DNA of 64,000 nt from Prochlorococcaceae cyanobacterium jk18x22bins.40 (GTDB lineage: Bacteria; Cyanobacteriota; Cyanobacteriia; PCC-6307; Cyanobiaceae). Under the pieces are notes generated by a model, which was not told where the DNA came from, made no database searches, and saw nothing but the letters and a program-made list of their open reading frames with translations. Location: assembly GCA_022826155.1 (NCBI GenBank), contig JAJDVL010000046.1, positions 1 through 64,000 on the forward strand, given 5' to 3'. How positions within the stretch are numbered: position 1 is the first letter of the stretch; each line of letters begins with the position of its first letter. The position numbers and the translations under genes were made by a program. Of this stretch, positions 37,212-44,290 are shown piece after piece.

Positions 37212-37706
37212 TCAGGGTCGCCCCAGGGCAGCGCGCATGGCTTGACGGTCTTCCTTGGCGCGGTCGTGGCGGCGCTTGTCGTGGAGCTTGCGCCCCCGCC
37301 CCAGGGCCAGACTCAGCTTGATCCAGGAGCCCTTCAGGTGAAGATTGAGGGGCACCAGGGTCAACCCCTTCTGGGCCACTCCCACCTCCAGACGATTGAT
37401 CTCCCGCCGCCGGGCCAGCACCCGGCGGGTCCGCAAGGGCTCGTGATTGAAATAGCTGCCCGCCTGCTGATGGGGGGAGACGTGAACGTTATGGAGCCAA
37501 AGCTGCCCGTCACGGATCAGGCAGAAGCCGTCCCGCAGATTGGCCTTGCCCGCACGAATGGACTTCACCTCGGTGCCCAGCAGTTCAAGACCGGCCTCCA
37601 ACGTCTCCAGGACGTCGTATTGATGGCGGGCGAAGCGATTGTCCGCCAACACGGTTGATCTGCCCGTCCCGCCTTTGGGGCGCCTTGTGGTCTTGCATTT
37701 GGCCAT
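37212..37706 (-). CDS. smpB: SsrA-binding protein
   Basis: 164-residue tmRNA partner for ribosome rescue. The OB-fold motif reads [20 protein letters not shown], then [18 protein letters not shown] and [20 protein letters not shown] with the basic C-terminal tail that enters the ribosome. It converges with cysK copy 2 across eight bases. Upstream of it the DNA loses its housekeeping character. Confidence 0.94.
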   Translation of the reverse strand: MAKCKTTRRPKGGTGRSTVLADNRFARHQYDVLETLEAGLELLGTEVKSIRAGKANLRDGFCLIRDGQLWLHNVHVSPHQQAGSYFNHEPLRTRRVLARRREINRLEVGVAQKGLTLVPLNLHLKGSWIKLSLALGRGRKLHDKRRHDRAKEDRQAMRAALGRP

Positions 37707-38131
37707 GGCGTTTCAACGGCTCCTGTCCTTTGTCTTCTTCCCATGCTGGCCATGGGCAAAACATGAAGGAAAGTGAAGAATTGTTCATTCAGTGGCGTTC
37801 GAGCCTCATCGAGCCTCATAACATAAATTAAATTATAGTTGTTTCTAACCGCCCAGCTCGAGATGCATCCTTGTTCCAGAGTTTCAAGTAGTGCCAGAGC
37901 TGTAACAATTCTTTACCCCCCCCCCCCCCCGGAGAGCTTGCTGATTGGTGGGCAGGGCTGAGGAAAGCCTGGAGAATCCCCTCCGGGTTATCCGAACTTG
38001 TCAAGAAATCTTTTGAAAACCCGGCTACCAAGCCCTGTGGCAGTCTGGCACAGGCCAGACGGTCTTCAGGGGGTAAGCGCCCGGAACAATTCGGCAATCT
38101 CCCCCGCCAAATTTCCCTTGCCACGGGAAAG
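37707..38131. other. Intergenic stretch with short repeats and no convincing gene
   Basis: About 425 bases without a supportable gene. It holds a tandem 10-bp duplication (CGAGCCTCAT twice near 37799-37818), a short AT-rich patch (37820-37850) and the 15-C tract. A minus-strand frame at 37828-38169 crosses the C tract and looks random, apart from a peptide-like end (QLWHYLKLWNKD) that I cannot place. Confidence 0.5.
37916..37930. repeat. Homopolymer tract of 15 cytosines
   Basis: Uninterrupted C15 in intergenic DNA between smpB and the SLH chimera. Tracts of this length slip during replication and are also prone to sequencing error, so the true length is doubtful. Confidence 0.9.
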
Positions 38132-38902
38132 GTGAGGACGCCCAGAGATTGCTTGTCTGGACCAGGCAATCCTGGGGGGCAAGGGAAGACGGCTTTTCAA
38201 GGGGCTCCTAGCCGTCTTCCCTTGCCCCTGCTCCCCTTTACGCTGCCTTTGCTGATCGCCATGGCTCCTCTGGGCGCCGTGGCCAACGACCCGGAGCCGG
38301 ACAGCATCCAGAAGGATGCCATTGTCCAGGCTTCTTCCGACCAGCCTGCTCCCAATCAAGAGAACCCTTCGGATATCAAGGATTTCTCCGACATTCAGGA
38401 TCCCGACCATTGGGCCTACGAGCAACTGGAAAAGTTGGTGAAAGACAAGTGTGTGGCCGGATTTTATAACGAGTCCACAGGGGAGCGCACGTTCCAAGGT
38501 GACAAGAAGGCCACACGCTACGAGATGGCTATCCTTCTTAACTACTGCCTGGAGACCTCCCCGAGATTTGATTCTACTAAGACAGAAAATATAAATAATC
38601 AATACATTAACATATATTATGGTTATTATGTTAGCTTTGGCTTGACAGTTGGTTTGACTATCAATCTTTTATCCGTATCTGCAAGATTTGAGCAAGATTC
38701 AAATAAACAAGCATATGTTAAAATCCTTGAGTTTCTTGCAGCACCAGCTATTTCTGCTCTTATTTCTTTTGGAGCTGCTAGCTTAAATGAGAAACTAGCT
38801 ATTAAGGATGGGTCATCAGCAACAACTTTTCTGCAAAGCCTACAAAAAAGTGAAATTGTAATTCAGAGTCATAACTCTTTCTTCGGGCAACACTTCACTT
38901 AA
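38132..38902 (+). CDS. Chimeric exported protein: SLH domain fused to a foreign AT-rich tail
   Basis: Residues 30-52 form a signal-like hydrophobic stretch ending in GAVAND. Residues 84-140 are an S-layer-homology domain (DFSDIQDPDHWAYEQLEKLV, RYEMAILLNYCLE) like the one that opens the porin at 60230-61774. After about residue 145 the DNA abruptly turns AT-rich (38581-38640 has 13 G/C in 60) and encodes a tail with two hydrophobic helices (GYYVSFGLTVGLTINLL, ILEFLAAPAISALISFG) instead of a barrel. The only start is GTG 38132, and a perfect 18-bp inverted repeat lies in the leader region. It is probably a truncated porin-type gene joined to unrelated DNA; expression is doubtful. Confidence 0.6.
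   Translation: MRTPRDCLSGPGNPGGQGKTAFQGAPSRLPLPLLPFTLPLLIAMAPLGAVANDPEPDSIQKDAIVQASSDQPAPNQENPSDIKDFSDIQDPDHWAYEQLEKLVKDKCVAGFYNESTGERTFQGDKKATRYEMAILLNYCLETSPRFDSTKTENINNQYINIYYGYYVSFGLTVGLTINLLSVSARFEQDSNKQAYVKILEFLAAPAISALISFGAASLNEKLAIKDGSSATTFLQSLQKSEIVIQSHNSFFGQHFT
38176..38228. repeat. Perfect 18-bp inverted repeat with 17-base loop
   Basis: The arms at 38176-38193 (GGGGCAAGGGAAGACGGC) and 38211-38228 are exact reverse complements. The hairpin would sit in the leader coding part of the SLH chimera. There is no T run, so it is not a standard terminator. Confidence 0.9.
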
Positions 38903-39285
38903 AAAGCCATGGACAAATATCAGGTTTTCAATACCCACCTTCCCACCCAGAAGTCTCCTGGAAAAGCTGGGCGTCCACTTCTTGAGGACCGCTGCTTGCG
39001 CGGACCACCCGAGCACCACTGCCTACAGCGGTTGGGCACGGTCCACAGCAAACCCTGGCCTGGGCATTCCAGCCTCTGACGAGTTCTGGGAACCTGGAAA
39101 GATCCACCTTCTCCCTCCCGGAAAAACAGGCTGATCCAGCCAACAACACTCTGTTCTTTTGTTGCTTACTTCCTGGTGCTTACCACTCCAAAACCATGCC
39201 CAACCCCAACTCCAAATTCCAATTCTCGCCCCTTTTCACTTTGTCTAGAACTTCCCTCGCGCTGCCCTGGCTCTTCTTTTCTCCC
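38903..39285. other. Intergenic gap, no gene seen
   Basis: About 380 bases. Composition returns to GC-rich from about 38940 to 39250, between two AT-rich genes. No tRNA, repeat or conserved frame was found; short frames on both strands look random. Confidence 0.5.
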
Positions 39286-40158
39286 ATGAAAACTTTCACT
39301 GTTTCTTCTTTGGTTGCTGCATCAATGCTTCTTGCTGCTTGCGGTTCTGCTGGCAGTGATACAGCCATGGATCCTCCAGTACATAACGATCCTGTTGGAG
39401 ATCGATATACAGGTATACTCAACGACGCCACGGATTCTGCTTTATGGGTTCCGGGGGAACCTGATACTTTAATAGTTTCTAACGAGATACTTCCAGGCAC
39501 CGGAGGAATCAGATTTGATTTTTATTGTTCAGGTTTAAGTTGTGCGAATGAATTTTCTTCTGATGAATTTGTATTTGGTCCCTCATTTTTTAATTTAGCA
39601 GATGAAACAGCCTTTAATCAAAATGGTTTAGTTAATGGTCCTACAAAACGTACAATTCCTACAAAACGTCTAACTTCTTCAGACATTAAGATTGCAACAA
39701 CTTATGATTATTGGATGGGCGATAGTATGTTTTCAGTTGTCCAAGAACCATATAATAATCTTGTTAAGAGTTTTGGTCCTCAATATTCAGTAGTCTTAGG
39801 TAATAATACAGGTTCAAGACCATCAGGTACTGCTAGTTATACAGGAAAAACAGTAGCAATTACCACTGATAATACTAGGGGGCGAGATTTGGGAAATGTT
39901 CATCATGGATTGTTCAATGGAATATATAATTTTAGAAATAACACAATAGGTTTGGTTATTTCGTTTCCTGATATTCGTGTTAACACCTCATTCGAGAAGG
40001 TACCTGTCTCGCCTAATGGTTCATTCTCAGTCTCAAAGGTAGGCAGTTCAAGAGAGCTAGATGGTGCATTTTTCGGTAGAAATCACAATGAAGTAGCAGG
40101 AACTTATTTTCTTGAAGATGATAAGCTTGTTGGTTCATTCGGAGGAATTAAAAACTAG
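39286..40158 (+). CDS. TbpB-like surface lipoprotein (transferrin-binding-protein-like beta barrel)
   Basis: 290 residues, strikingly AT-rich for this window. ATG 39286 opens a lipoprotein signal (FTVSSLVAASMLLAACGS, lipobox LAAC). The C-terminal part has the repeated signature of TbpB/HpuA-like barrels: SYTGKTVAI, GLVISFPDIRVNTSFEKV, ELDGAFFGRNHNEVAGTYFL and the end KLVGSFGGIKN. Such lipoproteins of other Gram-negative bacteria are displayed on the surface by Slam-type exporters and bind host ligands; no Slam gene is in the window. Ligand unknown. The stop abuts a MITE-like element. Probably horizontally acquired. Confidence 0.72.
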   Translation: MKTFTVSSLVAASMLLAACGSAGSDTAMDPPVHNDPVGDRYTGILNDATDSALWVPGEPDTLIVSNEILPGTGGIRFDFYCSGLSCANEFSSDEFVFGPSFFNLADETAFNQNGLVNGPTKRTIPTKRLTSSDIKIATTYDYWMGDSMFSVVQEPYNNLVKSFGPQYSVVLGNNTGSRPSGTASYTGKTVAITTDNTRGRDLGNVHHGLFNGIYNFRNNTIGLVISFPDIRVNTSFEKVPVSPNGSFSVSKVGSSRELDGAFFGRNHNEVAGTYFLEDDKLVGSFGGIKN

Positions 40159-40270
40159 GGCACCTCTGAACAAGTCAGGGTCGTCTGCCATCAATCTCCT
40201 GCTTCGCCTGTCTCTACTGGGCTTTCCAAAAGCTCTCAGAGACTCAAGGGGGCTTATTCAGAGGTTCCCT
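40157..40270. mobile_element. MITE-like element with 20-bp imperfect terminal inverted repeats
   Basis: Left end AGGGCACCTCTGAACAAGTC (40157-40176) and right end, read inverted, AGGGAACCTCTGAATAAGCC (40251-40270) agree at 17 of 20 positions. Only about 74 bases lie between them and there is no coding capacity. The ends resemble those of IS5-group elements as I recall them. The left end starts within the stop codon of the TbpB-like gene. No clear target duplication was seen. Confidence 0.7.
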
Positions 40271-40497
40271 GGCTTTCACCTCACGTAAAGTCCATCCAGA
40301 CATGGCTACCACCAAGCCTGGCGGTAGCCACTCAATAAGACCAGGGGGGAAGGGAGGCATGGATTCGGTCTCCAAAGCGAGTGGACAAAAGGAAGGTGAT
40401 TTGGCAATAGGCTTAGGCCACTACCAGATCCTATATCCCATGGACCGTAGTGGGAGAAAACTGGACGGGGCCGTGGTCTACTGTTGACGACGGGTTG

Positions 40498-40626
40498 CTA
40501 CTTTGGTATGTAGGTCCCCTTGGTTTCACCGCTGACCTGATCAATGCGGGCATGGAGACCCTGGATATCTGCATGGATTCCTGTGGAGAGGGTGCGGATC
40601 TGATCTCGGGCCGGTGGCCGGACGTC
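40498..40626 (-). pseudogene. 3' remnant of a coiled-coil protein gene, copy A
   Basis: Reading the minus strand gives DQIRTLSTGIHADIQGLHAR followed by IDQVSGETKGTYIPK and a stop, a coiled-coil tail with no start or upstream domain. Positions 40552-40604 match the reverse complement of 58203-58255 at about 50 of 53 bases. The heptad-like pattern resembles the intact coiled-coil gene at 62731-63396, although the sequence differs. The rest of the 40271-40699 gap holds nothing else I can support. Confidence 0.6.
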
Positions 40627-40699
40627 AAACTGGCAACTCTCTAATCCGAAATCGTTATGAGTATGAGTTACATGGATGGCGTGGACGTCTCACTTCACC

Positions 40700-41428
40700 A
40701 TGGACCTTGCCAAACCTCGCACCCATGCCAATCTTGAAGCCGCCTTTGGCGGTGAAAGCATGGCCAACCGCAAATACCTCTTCTTCGCTGAAGTGGCCAA
40801 AACCCTGGGCCACAAAGACCTGGCCAGGCTCTTCCGGGACACCGCCGCCCAGGAAACCGAGCACGCCTTTGCCCATTTCCGGCTCCTCCATCCGGAGTTG
40901 GTGATTGAGGATCCCCAGGCCTTGACCCCCGAACAACGGCAGGCCCTCCTCAGCCGCTGCCTGGAGTTGGCCATTGAAGGGGAAACTTACGAGTACACCA
41001 CCATGTACCCGGAATTTGCCGCTGCGGCCCGCTCCGACCGTGACGCCGCTGCTGCTGCGGAATTCGACGAGCAGATTACCGAATCCCGTGAACACGCCGG
41101 CATCTTCAAAAAGGCCGCCAGCAACTTCGGCTTCCTCACCTCCATTGAACATCATCACGCCGAGCGCTACGAGGTGGCCCTGGCTGCTCTGGAGGGCAAA
41201 GGCGAGGCTGCCGAGGCCGCCAACCCCGTCTCCGGACTCTGGATCTGCCGCGTCTGCTCCATGATCTACGACCCGGCCAAAGGGGATCCGGATTCCGGCA
41301 TTGCCCCCGGTACCCCCTTCGAGCAGATTCCCGACGACTGGGGGTGCCCCATCTGCGGCGCCCGCAAGGCCGGCTTCATCCCCTACCGTCCATCCACCCT
41401 GCAACAGCCGACCTTGCAAACCGTTTGA
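40700..41428 (+). CDS. Rubrerythrin with C-terminal rubredoxin domain
   Basis: 242-residue peroxide-detoxifying di-iron protein. The four-helix domain carries the metal-ligand glutamates ([65 protein letters not shown]). The C-terminal rubredoxin iron site has two CxxC motifs: [10 protein letters not shown] and [14 protein letters not shown] 40700 places the first helix correctly; the frame is open a little upstream. It starts the housekeeping block after the islet. Confidence 0.92.
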   Translation: MDLAKPRTHANLEAAFGGESMANRKYLFFAEVAKTLGHKDLARLFRDTAAQETEHAFAHFRLLHPELVIEDPQALTPEQRQALLSRCLELAIEGETYEYTTMYPEFAAAARSDRDAAAAAEFDEQITESREHAGIFKKAASNFGFLTSIEHHHAERYEVALAALEGKGEAAEAANPVSGLWICRVCSMIYDPAKGDPDSGIAPGTPFEQIPDDWGCPICGARKAGFIPYRPSTLQQPTLQTV

Positions 41429-41497
41429 AGCGCAAACCGTTTGAAGCTCCCTTGCCCGCAGCTTCCTAGACTGCTCCCCAAGCCCAGCCCACTCACC

Positions 41498-41917
41498 ATG
41501 GCCCTGTCACCTGCTCCCGCCCCCACCCCTGAAGCCCCCTCCACCCCGCTGCCCCAGGGGGACCGTGACGGCCGTGGCATCCTTATCACGGCAGCGGCCT
41601 TGAAACAACTGGGTTTTCTGCGCCAGCAGCAGGGGAGCGACTTCATCCTGCGGGTGGGGGTCCGCTCCGGCGGCTGTAGCGGCATGAGCTACACCATGGA
41701 CTTCATCCAGCCCCAGGACGTGCGGGAAGACGACAAGGTGTATGCCTACACCCTGGCGGACGGCGCGGGTTTTCAGGTGGTGTCCGATCCCAAGAGCCTG
41801 CTCTACATCTACGGGCTTCAATTGGATTTCAGTACGGCCCTCATTGGCGGCGGCTTCAACTTCACCAACCCCAATGCCACCCAGACCTGTGGCTGCGGCA
41901 GTTCCTTCGCCGTCTGA
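41498..41917 (+). CDS. A-type iron-sulfur carrier (IscA/SufA/HesB family)
   Basis: 139 residues. The family's three cysteines are in RSGGCSGMSYTMDF and QTCGCGSSFAV, and the core YGLQLDFSTALIGGGFNFTNPNA is typical. It moves Fe-S clusters to client proteins. ATG 41498 leaves a 25-residue proline-rich N-terminal extension. It follows rubrerythrin by about 70 bases on the same strand. Confidence 0.9.
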   Translation: MALSPAPAPTPEAPSTPLPQGDRDGRGILITAAALKQLGFLRQQQGSDFILRVGVRSGGCSGMSYTMDFIQPQDVREDDKVYAYTLADGAGFQVVSDPKSLLYIYGLQLDFSTALIGGGFNFTNPNATQTCGCGSSFAV

Positions 41918-41962
41918 AAGGGCTCCCTTGTGGGCTATGCTACAGCCCTCAGGTCTTGTTCC

Positions 41963-42199
41963 ATGTCCCGGGTCTGCCAGCTCAGCGGCAAGCGCGCCAA
42001 CAATGCCATGGCCGTCAGCCACTCCCACATCCGCACCAAAAAGCTCCAGCAGGTGAATCTGCAGCACCGGCGCCTCTGGTGGCCGGAAGGACGGCGCTAC
42101 GTGCGCATGAGGATCTCCACCAGGGCGTTGCGCACCATCCAGAAGAAAGGTCTTGACGCCTATGCCCGGCAGATGGGCGTCAACCTCAACGCCTTTTGA
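41963..42199 (+). CDS. rpmB: 50S ribosomal protein L28
   Basis: 78-residue ribosomal protein: [40 protein letters not shown] and [23 protein letters not shown] 41963 gives the standard N-terminus MSRVC. It is 33 bases before the crtL start on the same strand. Confidence 0.95.
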   Translation: MSRVCQLSGKRANNAMAVSHSHIRTKKLQQVNLQHRRLWWPEGRRYVRMRISTRALRTIQKKGLDAYARQMGVNLNAF

Positions 42200-42231
42200 A
42201 ACAGCCTGTGGCGTCCTGGCTGCCGTAACCC

Positions 42232-43491
42232 ATGGGTGCATCTCTCCCGTCCGCGGCTGAGCTTTGCGACGTGCTGGTGGTGGGGTCAGGGCCGGCGGCC
42301 CTCTCCATGGCCACGGACTTGGCCCGGCGCCAGCTTGAGATCATCCTTCTTGCCGCCCAGGATCCCTGGCGGCCATGGCCCAACACCTACGGCATCTGGG
42401 GCCATGAGCTGGATGAGCTGGGTCTGGGGTTTCTGCTGGCCCACCGGTGGCGGCACTGCTCCAGCGTGTTCCTGGACGAGGAGCTGAATCACGGTCTGGA
42501 CTACGGGCTGATTGATAACGACGGTCTGCAAGGGTACTGGCGGCAATTGTGCAGCCAGCACGGCGTCCGTATTCGGCAGGACGGGGCGGTGGCGATTCGG
42601 CACCACCCTCACCACACAGACGTGCAGGGGGCGTCGGGGCAGTGCTACCGTCCACGCTTGGTGGTGGACGCCACAGGCCACCAACCGGTGTTCGTGCAGC
42701 GTCCCCGTTGCACTGCCGTGGCACAGCAGGCGGCCTACGGGGTGGTGGGGCGCTTCTCCACACCCCCCATCCGGCCCGGCTCCTTCGTGCTCATGGACTA
42801 CCGCAATCACCACCTCAGCCCGGAGCAACAGCAGGAGCCCCCCACGTTCCTCTATGCCATGGATCTGGGCAACGGCAGCTATTTTGTGGAGGAAACGTCC
42901 CTGGCGGCCTGTCCCCCCCTCCCCTTCCCCCTCTTGCAACACCGCCTGGAGCAGCGCCTGGAGCGGCAAGGCTGTGTGATGGAGCAGGCGCAGGAGGTGG
43001 AGCAGTGTCTGTTTCCCATGAACCTGCCCCTGCCGGATCGACGGCAGCGGGTGGTGGGCTTTGGCGGGGCGGCCACCATGGTTCACCCGGCCTCGGGCTA
43101 CATGCTGGGCGCCCTGCTGCGCCGCGGTCCCGGCCTGGCCGCCGCCGTTGCCCAGGGTCTGCGGCAGGGGCAAACCGGCGCAGCGTTGAGTCGTGCCGCC
43201 TGGAGCCACCTCTGGAGTGACGACCTGGTGCGCCGCCACGGCATCTACCGCTTTGGCCTGGAGAAGTTGATGCGCCTCGGCAGCAAGGACCTGCAAACCT
43301 TCTTCCACACCTTCTTCCAGCTTCCTCAACCTCTCTGGAGCGGCTTTCTTACCAACACCCTCCCCCTGGTCGGTTTGACAGGGGCCATGGTGCGTCTCCT
43401 GGCGACGGCGCCATGGACCATTCGCCGCCATCTGCTCTGGCCCCAGGGGCGTGAGCTGAATTTGCTCCTCACGGGTCTGCTGCTGCGCTGA
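42232..43491 (+). CDS. crtL: Lycopene cyclase
   Basis: 419-residue FAD/NAD-binding enzyme that closes the beta rings of lycopene to give beta-carotene. It has the dinucleotide loop CDVLVVGSGPAALSMATDLA, the YGIWGHELDELGLGF region, VVDATGHQPV, the catalytic-type FVEETSLAA and FGGAATMVHPASGYMLG. It resembles CrtL-b more than CrtL-e to my eye, but I cannot exclude the latter. It is 37 bases upstream of rsmG. Confidence 0.9.
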   Translation: MGASLPSAAELCDVLVVGSGPAALSMATDLARRQLEIILLAAQDPWRPWPNTYGIWGHELDELGLGFLLAHRWRHCSSVFLDEELNHGLDYGLIDNDGLQGYWRQLCSQHGVRIRQDGAVAIRHHPHHTDVQGASGQCYRPRLVVDATGHQPVFVQRPRCTAVAQQAAYGVVGRFSTPPIRPGSFVLMDYRNHHLSPEQQQEPPTFLYAMDLGNGSYFVEETSLAACPPLPFPLLQHRLEQRLERQGCVMEQAQEVEQCLFPMNLPLPDRRQRVVGFGGAATMVHPASGYMLGALLRRGPGLAAAVAQGLRQGQTGAALSRAAWSHLWSDDLVRRHGIYRFGLEKLMRLGSKDLQTFFHTFFQLPQPLWSGFLTNTLPLVGLTGAMVRLLATAPWTIRRHLLWPQGRELNLLLTGLLLR

Positions 43492-43528
43492 GGTGGGTGA
43501 TGCCACCGCCAAGGAAGAAGACAGGACC

Positions 43529-44248
43529 ATGGCCCACTTTCCCCTGTCTCCAGCCCAGCATCAGGCCCTGACGGCCCTGCAGCAGCAACTGCGCCAGTGG
43601 AACAGCCGCTGCAACCTCACCAGGCTGGTGGACGGGGACGACTACTGGGTGGCCCAGGTGCAGGATTCCCTGTGGCCCCTCACCCGCATGGACCCCCCTC
43701 TCCGCGGTCCCCTCTGGGGAGTGGACGTGGGCACCGGCGGCGGCATTCCCGGATTGGTGCTGGCTGTTGCCTTGCCGGAGAGCCGCTGGGTGCTGGTGGA
43801 CTCCCTGCAGCGCAAGTGTGCGGCGGTGCGGGCCATGGTCAGTGAACTTGGCCTCAAGGCACGGGTGGAGGTGGTGTGTACGCGGGCCGAGGTGTTGGGT
43901 CGGGATGCCCAATACCGTGGCCGGTTTGACGTGGCGGTGGCGCGGGGGGTGGCGGCGGCGCCGGTGGTGGCGGAATATCTGGCGCCGCTTCTGGACCGCC
44001 GTGGCGTGGCCCTCCTGTACCGGGGGCGCTGGAGCGCAGCGGATCACCAGGCCTTGCAACAGGCCGCCCGGAAGCTGGGTTGTGGGATCCGCGCCAGGGA
44101 GCGTTGTCTGCTGCCCGGCAATCGCGGCCAGCGTCACGTGCTGGTCCTGTCGCCGGAGACGACCTGCCCTGCCCCCTACCCCCGTCCTGTGGGTGTACCG
44201 GCCCGGCGCCCCCTGGCCACGGCGCCTTTGCCCCAGCCGCCCGCCTGA
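43529..44248 (+). CDS. rsmG: 16S rRNA m7G527 methyltransferase
   Basis: 239-residue SAM enzyme (GidB) that methylates G527 of 16S rRNA. It shows QLRQWNSRCNLTRLVDGDDY, the SAM motif WGVDVGTGGGIPGLVLAVAL, WVLVDSLQRKCAAV and VAVARGVAAAPVV. ATG 43529 is preferred over the in-frame GTG at 43493, because residues before MAHFPLS look non-conserved. It probably shares a transcript with crtL. Confidence 0.92.
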   Translation: MAHFPLSPAQHQALTALQQQLRQWNSRCNLTRLVDGDDYWVAQVQDSLWPLTRMDPPLRGPLWGVDVGTGGGIPGLVLAVALPESRWVLVDSLQRKCAAVRAMVSELGLKARVEVVCTRAEVLGRDAQYRGRFDVAVARGVAAAPVVAEYLAPLLDRRGVALLYRGRWSAADHQALQQAARKLGCGIRARERCLLPGNRGQRHVLVLSPETTCPAPYPRPVGVPARRPLATAPLPQPPA

Positions 44249-44290
44249 CACTGTGTTGCAGTCTCCTGCAACTGCCCCGCTGGGCGCGGC

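Noticed and set aside
37828-38169. Minus-strand frame crossing the C15 tract
   Set aside because: Depends on the length of an unreliable homopolymer and shows only random composition apart from a short end.
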